From JACCTU01 sp963809175 (GTDB lineage: Bacteria > Actinomycetota > Thermoleophilia > Gaiellales > Gaiellaceae), in NCBI GenBank assembly GCA_963809175.1, contig CAWEIK010000001.1, positions 682,001-746,000 on the forward strand: a stretch of DNA of 64,000 nt. The letters are read 5' to 3'. Shown here one piece after another: positions 25,718 to 35,606 of this stretch; the stretch's first letter is position 1; every line of letters starts with the position of its first letter. Made by a program: the position numbers and the translations under genes. A model generated the notes under the pieces. That model did not search any database and was not told the DNA's origin. It worked only from the letters and a program-made list of their open reading frames with translations.

Positions 25718-26776
25718 TCGTCGACACGGTCGCGCTCCGGAACATCCGCTCGTACGCGACGCTCGAGCTTCGGTTGTCGCCGGGTCTCGTGCTCGTCGTG
25801 GGGCCGAACGGCGCCGGCAAGACGAACCTGCTGGAGTCGCTGCACGTCGGGACGCAGGGGTTCTCGCCGCGCACGCGGAACGACGCGCAGCTCGTACGGT
25901 TCGGCGAGAGCGTCGGCCGCGTGTCGCTTCGCGGACGGCGCGCCGAGTTGGCGCTCGAGCTCGACGTCACGCTCGAACCGGGTAAGGGCAAGCGCGCGAA
26001 GCTGAACGGGGGGCCGCTTCGCGCGGCCGAGCTGTTGCGTGCGGAGGTGTCCACGCTCGTCTTCACACCGGACCGGCTCGGGATCGTGAAGGGCGCGCCT
26101 GCCGTGCGACGTGCGTACTTCGATCGCGCGCTCGGGCGACTGTTCCCCGCCCGCGCTGGTCTGTCCGCGGAGTACGGCGCAGTCGTCGGCCAGCGGAACG
26201 CGGCACTTGCGGCGCGTCGCGAACGGCGTGTCGTCACGCGATGCCGTGGATCCCTGGACCGAGCAGGTCGCAGCACTCGGGACCGAGCTCGCGGCTGCGC
26301 GCAGGCATGCCCTCGAGCTGCTCACGCCGGCCTTCGCGCGGCTGACCGGCGCCTTCGGGGTCGAGCCCGGCAGGCTCGCGTACGAGGGCGGCCCCGTCTC
26401 GCGCGAGCAGCTGGACGAGCGGCTCGCGCGCGACCTCGAGCGGGGCACGACGAGCCTCGGGCCGCACCTCGACGACATCGCCGTGCTCGCCGGCGACCGG
26501 GACCTGCGGAGCTACGGCTCGCAGGGCGAGCAGCGCCTCGCGGTGCTCTCGCTCCTCCTCGCCGAGGCCGAGATCCTGCTCGACCGCAGCGGCGTTCCGC
26601 CGCTCCTGCTGCTCGACGACGTGCTGTCCGAGCTCGACCCGGAGCGGCGGGCGACGCTGGCGCGACTCCTGCCCGAGGGCGGCCAGACGCTGATCACGTC
26701 CACCACGGCCGGCGCGCTGCCGCTCGCCCCCGACCAGCTGCTCGAGGTGGCCCCGGGGACGGTGCGGGCAGCGTGA
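25714..26776 (+). CDS. recF: DNA replication and repair protein RecF, one frameshift, CTG start
   Basis: SMC-like ATPase that helps load RecA at gaps, about 353 residues. Seen: IVDTVALRNIRSYATLEL, Walker A GPNGAGKTN (30-38), VRRAYFDRALGRL, then after the break SLGPHLDDIAVLAGDRDLR, signature region GSQGEQRLAVLSLLLAEAE and Walker B LLLLDDVLSELD. The frame changes near 26206-26212, where removing one base joins NAAL to RRVANGVSSRDAV. No ATG, GTG or TTG exists in frame at the 5' end; the natural N-terminus begins at CTG 25714, overlapping the dnaN stop (CTGA). Confidence 0.9.
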
Positions 26777-27234
26777 AGAAGATCGCTTCGGACGTCGCGA
26801 GCGAACTCGGCCGGTTCGGGCCTGCTGCCGGCATGGTGCGGATCGTCGAGGCGTGGCCCGGGGCCGTCGGCGCAACGATCGCGCGCAACGCCTGGCCGGC
26901 GCGGATCGCGCGAGACGGAACGCTCCACGTCGCGACGAGCTCGTCCTCGTGGGCGTTCGAGCTCGCGCAACTCGAGGCGGACGTGTTGCAGCGCTTGCGC
27001 GCGGCTGCCGGGAAGGACGCGCCGGTCAAGCTTCGCTTCGCGGTCGGCAAGCTGCCCGAGCTCGGTCCCGAAGACGACGACCGCAGCACGCGGACAACGC
27101 CGTCACCCGGTCCCGAGGAGCTGCGCCAGGGCGAAGAACTCGCCGCCGAAATCAGCGACGAGGACCTGCGGAAAGTGGTCGCGAAAGCGGCTGCTCAGAG
27201 CCTCGCAAGACGCGGTGCTGACCGCGCATTCTGA
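26773..27234 (+). CDS. DUF721 (DciA-like) protein
   Basis: 153-residue protein with the DUF721 domain: WPGAVGATIARNAWPARI and DGTLHVATSSSSWAFELAQL. DciA proteins of this family act as bacterial replicative-helicase operators, and DUF721 genes commonly sit between recF and gyrB in actinobacteria. The C-terminus is an acidic linker then a short helix (SDEDLRKVVAKAAAQSL). GTG at 26773 overlaps the recF stop (GTGA). Confidence 0.88.
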   Translation: MKKIASDVASELGRFGPAAGMVRIVEAWPGAVGATIARNAWPARIARDGTLHVATSSSSWAFELAQLEADVLQRLRAAAGKDAPVKLRFAVGKLPELGPEDDDRSTRTTPSPGPEELRQGEELAAEISDEDLRKVVAKAAAQSLARRGADRAF

Positions 27235-27254
27235 TACACTTTGACGCACCCGGT

Positions 27255-27280
27255 AAGGCCGCGATTTGCAGGCCTTTTTT
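27255..27280 (+). terminator. Intrinsic terminator or attenuator directly before gyrB
   Basis: AAGGCC (27255-27260) and GGCCTT (27271-27276) form a perfect 6-bp stem with a 10-nt loop, followed by a T6 run (27275-27280). The gyrB ATG at 27285 is only 4 nt after the T-run, so the hairpin occupies the place of the ribosome-binding site. It could end the dnaN-recF-DUF721 transcript or regulate gyrB. Confidence 0.6.
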
Positions 27281-27284
27281 GGTT

Positions 27285-29669
27285 ATGACCCAAACTAGCT
27301 ACACCGCAAAAGACATCACCGTGCTCGAAGGCCTCGAGCCGGTCCGTCTGCGCCCCGGGATGTACATCGGCTCGACGGGTCCGCGCGGCCTCCACCACCT
27401 CGTCTACGAGGTCGTGGACAACGCCGTCGACGAGGCGCTCGCGGGTCGCAACGACCGCGCCGAGGTCACCCTGCACCCCGACAACTCGGTGACGGTTCGC
27501 GACTGGGGATCCGGGATTCCCGTCGACATCATGGAAGACCAGGGTCTCCCCGCGCTCACCGTCGTGCTCACGAAGCTGCACGCCGGCGGCAAGTTCGGCG
27601 GCGAGGGCTACAAGGTCTCCGGTGGCCTGCACGGCGTCGGCGTGTCCGTCGTCAACGCGCTGTCGGAGTATCTGATCGCCGAGGTGCACCGCGGCGGAAA
27701 GATCTACCGCCAGGAGTTCGCGCGCGGCGTGCCGCAAGGCGACATGCAGGTGGTCGGCGAGGCCACGGAGACCGGCACGACGATCACGTTCATGCCTGAC
27801 GCGGAGATCTTCGAAGAGATCGATTGGTCGACGGAGACGCTGATGCAGCGGCTGCGCGAGACCGCGTTCCTCACCCGCGGTCTGCGGATCACGCTCACGG
27901 ACGAGCGCGCCGGCGGCGAGCAGGTGACCTTTCACTACGAGGGCGGCATCCGCGACTTCGTCGCGCACGTCAACGAGACGAAAGATCCGATCCACAAGCA
28001 CATCGTCTACTTCGAGGGCGCGAACGACGAAGGCCAGCTCGAGGTCGCGATGCAGTGGAACACCAAGTACGTCGAGTCGGTCTTCTCGTTCGCCAACAAC
28101 ATCAACACCACCGAGGGCGGCTCGCATCTGTCCGGCTTCAACGCGGCTCTGACGCGCACGCTGAACAAGTACGCGCGCGACAAGAGCCTGCTCAAGGAGA
28201 AGGAGGACAACCTCGAGGGCGAGGACGTCCGCGAGGGTCTTGCGGCCGTCATCTCCGTGAAGCTCCAGGAGCCGCAGTTCGAAGGCCAGACGAAGACGAA
28301 GCTCGGCAACCCGTGGGTCCGCGGTTTCGTCGAGCAGACCGTCAACGCGCGGCTCGCGGAGTTCCTCGAGGAGAACCCGACGGACGCGAAGCAGATCATC
28401 ATGAAGGCGATCTCGGCAGCCCGCGCGCGCCAGGCTGCGCGCAAGGCGCGCGACCTCACGCGTCGCAAGGGCGCATTCGGCGGCGGGATGGCGAAGAAGT
28501 TCGCGGACTGCCAGACCAAGGACCCCGCGCTGAGCGAGGTCTTCATCGTCGAGGGCGACTCCGCCGGCGGCTCGGCGAAGCAGGCGCGCGACAAGTCGAA
28601 CCAGGCGATCCTGCCCTTGCGCGGGAAGATCATCAACAGCGAGAAGAACCGGATCAACAAGGTCCTGTCGAACGCAGAGATCCAGTCGCTCGTGCAAGTG
28701 ATCGGCACGGGCATCGGCGACGAGTTCGACATCACGAAGCTTCGCTACCACCGCGTGATCGTGATGACGGACGCCGACGTCGACGGCGCGCACATTCGCA
28801 CGCTGATCCTGACGTTCCTCTACCGGCACATGCCGGAGCTGTTCGACCGCGGCCACATCTACATCGCGGTTCCGCCCCTCTACCTCGTGAAGCTCGGAAG
28901 CCAGGAGACGTACGTCGTCAAGGACGCCCAGCTCGAGGAGCTGCTCGTTCGCGAGAAGTTCCCGGAGCTCGAGGTGACGTCGCGGGACGGCAGCGCGATC
29001 AAGCTCACCGAGGCCCGCTACGCACGCTTCCAGCGGACGCTTGCGGAGTTCGAGGGCTGGTCTGCGCGCCTGCGGTCCGACTTCGGCCCCGACGCCGCCA
29101 ACTTCATCGTCACGCACCGGCTCGTGGAGTCGGACGCCGACAGCACAGCCGGGATCGCGACGCTCCTGCGAAACGTGGCACCGAACGGGTACTCGTTCGA
29201 GGTGCTGGACTCGGAGGACGACGCGGTCAAGGTCAAGGTGATCGAGATCGAGACGAGCGCCGCGCAGGAAGTCAGCGTGCCGCGCGAGCTGCTGCAGTCG
29301 CCGATCTACGCCCACGTGCGGCGCACGTACGAACGGCTGCGCGAGATCGCCGGCGGCGTTCCGCCCTTCTCACTGAAGCTCGGCAAGCACACGGCAGAGG
29401 CGCACACGTTCGAGGCATTGCTGGATCGCGCGTTCGAGCTGGCGAAGGAAGGGATCCACATCAGCCGCTTCAAGGGTCTGGGCGAGATGAATCACGAGCA
29501 GCTCTGGGAGACGACGATGGACCCCTCCCGGCGGATGCTGATCCGCGTCGACGTCGAGGATGCGTCGGCAGCCGATATGTGGTTCTCCCGCTTGATGGGC
29601 GACCAGGTCGAGCCGCGCCGTGACTTCATCGAGCAGAACGCACGCGACGTTCGCTTCCTGGACGTGTAG
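27285..29669 (+). CDS. gyrB: DNA gyrase subunit B (long form with TOPRIM insert)
   Basis: ATPase subunit of gyrase, 794 residues. Seen: GHKL ATPase with YEVVDNAVDEALAG and GGLHGVGVSVVNALS, transducer, TOPRIM with VEGDSAGGSAKQ and DADVDGAHIRTL, and the C-terminal SRFKGLGEMNHEQLWETTMDP region. About 160 extra residues lie between LYLVKLGSQETYVVKD and the KGLGEMN motif, the same place as the insert of proteobacterial GyrB; Bacillus-type and most actinobacterial GyrB lack it. ATG at 27285 follows a terminator-like hairpin; TTG at 27279 is a less likely start. gyrA follows after 3 bp. Confidence 0.97.
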   Translation: MTQTSYTAKDITVLEGLEPVRLRPGMYIGSTGPRGLHHLVYEVVDNAVDEALAGRNDRAEVTLHPDNSVTVRDWGSGIPVDIMEDQGLPALTVVLTKLHAGGKFGGEGYKVSGGLHGVGVSVVNALSEYLIAEVHRGGKIYRQEFARGVPQGDMQVVGEATETGTTITFMPDAEIFEEIDWSTETLMQRLRETAFLTRGLRITLTDERAGGEQVTFHYEGGIRDFVAHVNETKDPIHKHIVYFEGANDEGQLEVAMQWNTKYVESVFSFANNINTTEGGSHLSGFNAALTRTLNKYARDKSLLKEKEDNLEGEDVREGLAAVISVKLQEPQFEGQTKTKLGNPWVRGFVEQTVNARLAEFLEENPTDAKQIIMKAISAARARQAARKARDLTRRKGAFGGGMAKKFADCQTKDPALSEVFIVEGDSAGGSAKQARDKSNQAILPLRGKIINSEKNRINKVLSNAEIQSLVQVIGTGIGDEFDITKLRYHRVIVMTDADVDGAHIRTLILTFLYRHMPELFDRGHIYIAVPPLYLVKLGSQETYVVKDAQLEELLVREKFPELEVTSRDGSAIKLTEARYARFQRTLAEFEGWSARLRSDFGPDAANFIVTHRLVESDADSTAGIATLLRNVAPNGYSFEVLDSEDDAVKVKVIEIETSAAQEVSVPRELLQSPIYAHVRRTYERLREIAGGVPPFSLKLGKHTAEAHTFEALLDRAFELAKEGIHISRFKGLGEMNHEQLWETTMDPSRRMLIRVDVEDASAADMWFSRLMGDQVEPRRDFIEQNARDVRFLDV

Positions 29670-29672
29670 GCG

Positions 29673-32195
<2,523 letters not shown>

Positions 32196-32255
32196 TCGTC
32201 GCTCGTTCGGGGGGCATTTGCGCGCCGTCCCCTTCCCAAACGCGAGAAAGGGTTC

Positions 32256-32261
32256 TATAAC
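32256..32261 (+). promoter_or_regulatory. Candidate -10 hexamer TATAAC for the MerR-family gene
   Basis: TATAAC in the 117-bp gap after gyrA, about 50 nt upstream of the GTG at 32313. A Shine-Dalgarno AAGGAG (32301-32306) sits 6 nt before the start. No clear -35 was found. Confidence 0.4.
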
Positions 32262-32312
32262 TCTCAAAGCGGGGTCGAAACAGCTCGCGCCCCCACTCTC
32301 AAGGAGTGTTCC

Positions 32313-32630
32313 GTGGCAGCAGGAAGACAGGTCGATCTGCTCGAGCCGATCAACCTCGCCGAGCACCTCGGCAAGGTCGAGCTCTATTTGGGCCAGGTGT
32401 GCCAGATCGCCGGCATCTCGAAGATGCAACTGGACTACTGGACGAACAAGGCGCAGATCCCCACCAAGGGCCGCAAGCAGCGCATCTACGACATCGACGC
32501 GCTCGAGACGGTGATGCTGATCAAGCAGGCGAAGGACAAGGGCCTGAACCTCGGCGCCGCGATCGACGCAGCGAGAACGTTCCGCGAACGAAGCTCGACG
32601 TCGTTCGCGGTCGAAGTGCCCGGCTCCTAG
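32313..32630 (+). CDS. MerR-family transcriptional regulator
   Basis: Small regulator of 105 residues consisting mainly of one MerR-type winged HTH: GQVCQIAGISKMQLDYWTNK (about 28-47), then a wing and helix KQRIYDIDALETVMLIKQAK. No metal-binding cysteine or effector domain follows, so it resembles the short MerR proteins of actinobacteria with unknown effectors. GTG at 32313 is supported by AAGGAG. It overlaps the convergent galT by 4 bp. Confidence 0.85.
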   Translation: MAAGRQVDLLEPINLAEHLGKVELYLGQVCQIAGISKMQLDYWTNKAQIPTKGRKQRIYDIDALETVMLIKQAKDKGLNLGAAIDAARTFRERSSTSFAVEVPGS

Positions 32631-33447
32631 GCGCTCTCTCTCAGCTGCTCGGCGGCTTCCTCGGGCGCGACCGTGTTGACGTAGATCCCGGCGCCGAGCT
32701 CGATGCCTGCGAGGACGGTCAGCCGCGGGACGACTTCGATGTGCCAGCGGCGACCGGTGTGCAGCCACGCGTTCACCGGCACGGGTCCTTCGCAGACGTG
32801 GTGCAGGCGGCGAAGCAGCTCGGCCAGGAGTTGCAGCGCTCCCGGCAGGAAGTCGCTCGTCCACGCGTCCGGCTCCGGGTTCGATCGGTTCGATCAGCAA
32901 CTCGTAGGGGACGCGGCCGGCGCGGGGGCACGTGGCGACGAGACCGTCGCGCTCGACGACCACGTTGTCGCGGTCGGCCTCGCCACGTTCTGCCTCCACC
33001 GCCGGTGGTGAGCTCGGGAGCCAGACGAGCTGCGAGTGCGAGTGCGCGAGGCTGCTGCCCGCGGCCTTGCCCTCGTTGACGAGCGCGTGCAGGTAGCCCG
33101 CGGGCTCGGCCTCGCGTCGCCGTCGCCACGCCTCCGCGACGAGCGCCGGCTTGCTCGTCGTCGAGCTCGGCAAAGGAGCGAACGTGTTCCGGTGCGTGGA
33201 CGACGACCTCCTGCCGCTCGAACGCGGGGTACAGGTTCGGGACGACGCGAACCCGCCACGGCTCGCCGATCGTGAGCGTCTCCGGCGGAGTGCGGTCCTC
33301 CCGGCCGGCGTCGAACGGGCACGAGTCCAGCTGCTCCTGCGTCTCCGGCTCGAGGTGCGGCCAACTCGCACCGGGGCGCTTCGAGCGACCCGCCGCGACG
33401 ACGACCTGACGACCGGAGAGCGAGTCCTCGCGGAGCTCTCCGCTCAG
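32627..33447 (-). CDS. galT: Galactose-1-phosphate uridylyltransferase-like (GalT), two frameshifts, CTG start
   Basis: HIT-superfamily nucleotidyltransferase, about 272 residues when repaired. Seen in three frames: GELREDSLSGRQVVVAAGRS, SCPFDAGREDRTP (zinc/uridine region) and RVVPNLYPAFER; then AGYLHALVNEGKAAGSSLAH followed by SHSQLVWLP (catalytic H-x-H); then NAWLHTGRRWHIEVVPRLTV. The breaks are near 33143-33152 and 32868-32876; each is repaired by removing one base. No canonical start exists; CTG at 33447 overlaps the slipin stop (CTGA). Shorter than typical GalT, so another sugar-1-phosphate substrate is possible. Two breaks make true decay more likely here than elsewhere. Confidence 0.75.
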
Positions 33448-34214
33448 GTGGCCTGGCCCTGGTTGCTCTTCTCGATGAACGGTCGGAACAGGTCGATCGG
33501 CGCCGGGAAGACGATCGTCGTCGACGCGGACGGTCCGAGCTCGAGCAGCGTCTGCAGGTAGCGGAGCTGCAGCGCGATCGGCGTGTCGGCCATCACGAGC
33601 GCCGCGTCCTTCAGCCGCTCGGACGCCTGGAACTCGCCTTCCGCGGCGATCACCTTCGCGCGGCGTTCGCGCTCGGCCTCGGCTTGGCGCGCCATCGCGC
33701 GCTGCATCCCGGCGGGGATCTCGACGTCCTTGACCTCGACGATCGAGACCTTGATGCCCCACGGCGCGGTGGCCTCGTCGATGATCTGCTGAAGGATCGC
33801 GTTGATCTTGTCGCGCTCCGAGAGGAGCTCGTCGAGCAGGTGCTGGCCGAGCACCGATCGCAGCGTGGTCTGCGCGATCTGCGACGTGGCGACCATGAAG
33901 TTCTCGACCTGGACGATCGCCGCGGCCGGGTCGACGATGCGGAAGTACGCGACCGCGTTCACGCGCACCGGCACGTTGTCCTTCGTGATCACTTCCTGCG
34001 GCGGGACGTTGAGCGTGATCGTTCGGAGGTCGACGCGGACCATGCGGTCGATCACCGGGATGAGCAGGAAGAGCCCCGGGCCCTTGGGCGGTTGGAGCAG
34101 GCGGCCGAGCCGGAACACGACGCCGCGCTCGTACTCGCGCGCGACCTTGATCGCGGCGGACAGGAAGATCAGCAGGAGAAAGGCGGCTGCGCCGATCAGG
34201 ATCAGGAAGGCCAT
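33444..34214 (-). CDS. Slipin/stomatin-like SPFH (band 7) membrane protein
   Basis: N-terminally anchored SPFH protein of 256 residues. Seen: hydrophobic segment about 3-22, then EYERGVVFRLGRL, GLFLLIPVIDRMVRVDLR, the band-7 core WGIKVSIVEVKDVEIP and a charged coiled-coil-like stretch (RQAEAERERRAKV). Slipins are commonly encoded with NfeD, as here (29 bp downstream of the nfeD stop), and the pair is thought to organise membrane microdomains. ATG at 34214 with AAAGGA upstream. Confidence 0.93.
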   Translation of the reverse strand: MAFLILIGAAAFLLLIFLSAAIKVAREYERGVVFRLGRLLQPPKGPGLFLLIPVIDRMVRVDLRTITLNVPPQEVITKDNVPVRVNAVAYFRIVDPAAAIVQVENFMVATSQIAQTTLRSVLGQHLLDELLSERDKINAILQQIIDEATAPWGIKVSIVEVKDVEIPAGMQRAMARQAEAERERRAKVIAAEGEFQASERLKDAALVMADTPIALQLRYLQTLLELGPSASTTIVFPAPIDLFRPFIEKSNQGQAT

Positions 34215-34243
34215 CGAGTCCTTTCGCCGGGTGCGCCTGGATC

Positions 34244-35530
34244 CTACGCGCCGCGGGGGCGAACGACGAGCTCGAGCCCGTCCAGCCGCTCGACCTCGAC
34301 CTCGTCGCCCTGGCGCAGCGGCTCGCCGCTCTCGGTCCGCGCGCGCCAGAGCTCGCCGTTCACGAACACCATCCCTCCGTTTCGGACGACGCCGCTCGTC
34401 CCGACGACGGTGTTCGGGCCCACCGCAACGGGGCTCTCCCGAACCTGGACGATCTTGACGACGATGAGCGCCATCAGGCCCGTCAGCGTCACAGCGGTGC
34501 CGATCAGCAGCGGCAGCGACACCTCGTAGACCCCGCCGGACGGCTCGAAGAGCAGCAGGCCCCCGAGCACGAAGCAGACTGCGCCGGCCACCGTCAGCGC
34601 CCCGTGGCTCGCGACGAACGGCTCTGCGCCGATGAACGCGGCCGCGAGCAGCATCAGCAGGAACCCGGCCCAGTTCACCGGCAGCACCTGCGCCGCGAAG
34701 AGCGAGATGATCAGCGAGATCGCGCCGACCGTGCCCGGGAAGATCAGGCCGGGGTTCCAGAGCTCGACGACGATCCCGATCAGGCCGATCGACACCATGA
34801 TGAAGATCACGTTGGGATCGATCAGCAGGTCGAGGATCTGCTGCCAGAGGCTCAGCTCCGCGTGCGTGACGTCGGCGTTCGCGGTTTCGAGCACGAGGCC
34901 CTTCGGCTCCGTCGTGCGCCCGTCGGCCTCGTTCAACAGCGTCGCCAGGTCGGGCGCGATCAGGTCGATCACGTTCTCCTCGAGGGCCTCCTCGGCCGTC
35001 CAGCTGTCGCCGCCGCGCACGGCTCGCTCCCCGACGTCGGGGTTGCGGCCGTGGTCGCTTGCGAGCCCGCGCAGCTGGGCGGACAGCTTCTCGACCGCCT
35101 TCTCGCGCAGGTCGTCCGGCAGGTCCTCGCCGCCGCTCCCGACCGGGGTCGACGAGCCGATCGTGGTCTGCGGCGCCATCGCCAGGAGGTCTCCGGCCTG
35201 CGCGATGAACGCGCCCGCCGAGGTCGCCGAAGCGCCCTCGGGCGACACGTAGACGATCACGGGAACGGGGGAGGCGAGCTGGGCCTTGACGATGTCCTCC
35301 ATCGACGAGACGAGCCCGCCGGGCGTGTCGAGCAGGATCACGACCGCGTCGTAGTCCTCCTCCTCCGCGCGCTTGAGTTGCTCCTCGACGAAGTCGCGCG
35401 TGACCGGGTTGACGTCGTTGGCGAACTCGATCGCGAGGACGCGGGCGGCGGAGGCTCCGGCGGGCGCGGCGAGTGCCGCGGCCGCTGCCAGGAGCAGCAG
35501 GGAAAAGCCCCGCACAACTGCGCTTTTCAC
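34244..35530 (-). CDS. NfeD-like serine protease/membrane protein (NfeD1b, long form)
   Basis: Membrane protein of 428 residues: signal or anchor (about 6-28), ClpP-like serine protease domain with DTPGGLVSSM and the probable nucleophile Ser in ASATSAGAF, four to five TM segments (about 225-350), and a C-terminal OB-fold (GTSGVVRNGGMVFVNGELW). In other organisms such NfeD proteases cleave slipin partners; the slipin gene is next. GTG at 35530; TAGAAT 8 nt upstream suggests a nearly leaderless transcript. Divergent from the amidase gene. Confidence 0.92.
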   Translation of the reverse strand: MKSAVVRGFSLLLLAAAAALAAPAGASAARVLAIEFANDVNPVTRDFVEEQLKRAEEEDYDAVVILLDTPGGLVSSMEDIVKAQLASPVPVIVYVSPEGASATSAGAFIAQAGDLLAMAPQTTIGSSTPVGSGGEDLPDDLREKAVEKLSAQLRGLASDHGRNPDVGERAVRGGDSWTAEEALEENVIDLIAPDLATLLNEADGRTTEPKGLVLETANADVTHAELSLWQQILDLLIDPNVIFIMVSIGLIGIVVELWNPGLIFPGTVGAISLIISLFAAQVLPVNWAGFLLMLLAAAFIGAEPFVASHGALTVAGAVCFVLGGLLLFEPSGGVYEVSLPLLIGTAVTLTGLMALIVVKIVQVRESPVAVGPNTVVGTSGVVRNGGMVFVNGELWRARTESGEPLRQGDEVEVERLDGLELVVRPRGA

Positions 35531-35538
35531 TCGTAAGG

Positions 35539-35544
35539 ATTCTA
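35539..35544 (-). promoter_or_regulatory. Candidate -10 hexamer TAGAAT for nfeD-slipin-galT
   Basis: TAGAAT (overlapping TATAGA) ends 8 nt before the nfeD GTG. Reads as a strong actinobacterial -10 in a 76-bp divergent gap. Confidence 0.45.
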
Positions 35545-35606
35545 TACGGAGGTGTCCTCCCGACCGGCGGGAAGTTGGTGGTTCCGTCACTCTGGACGTT
35601 CCTCCC

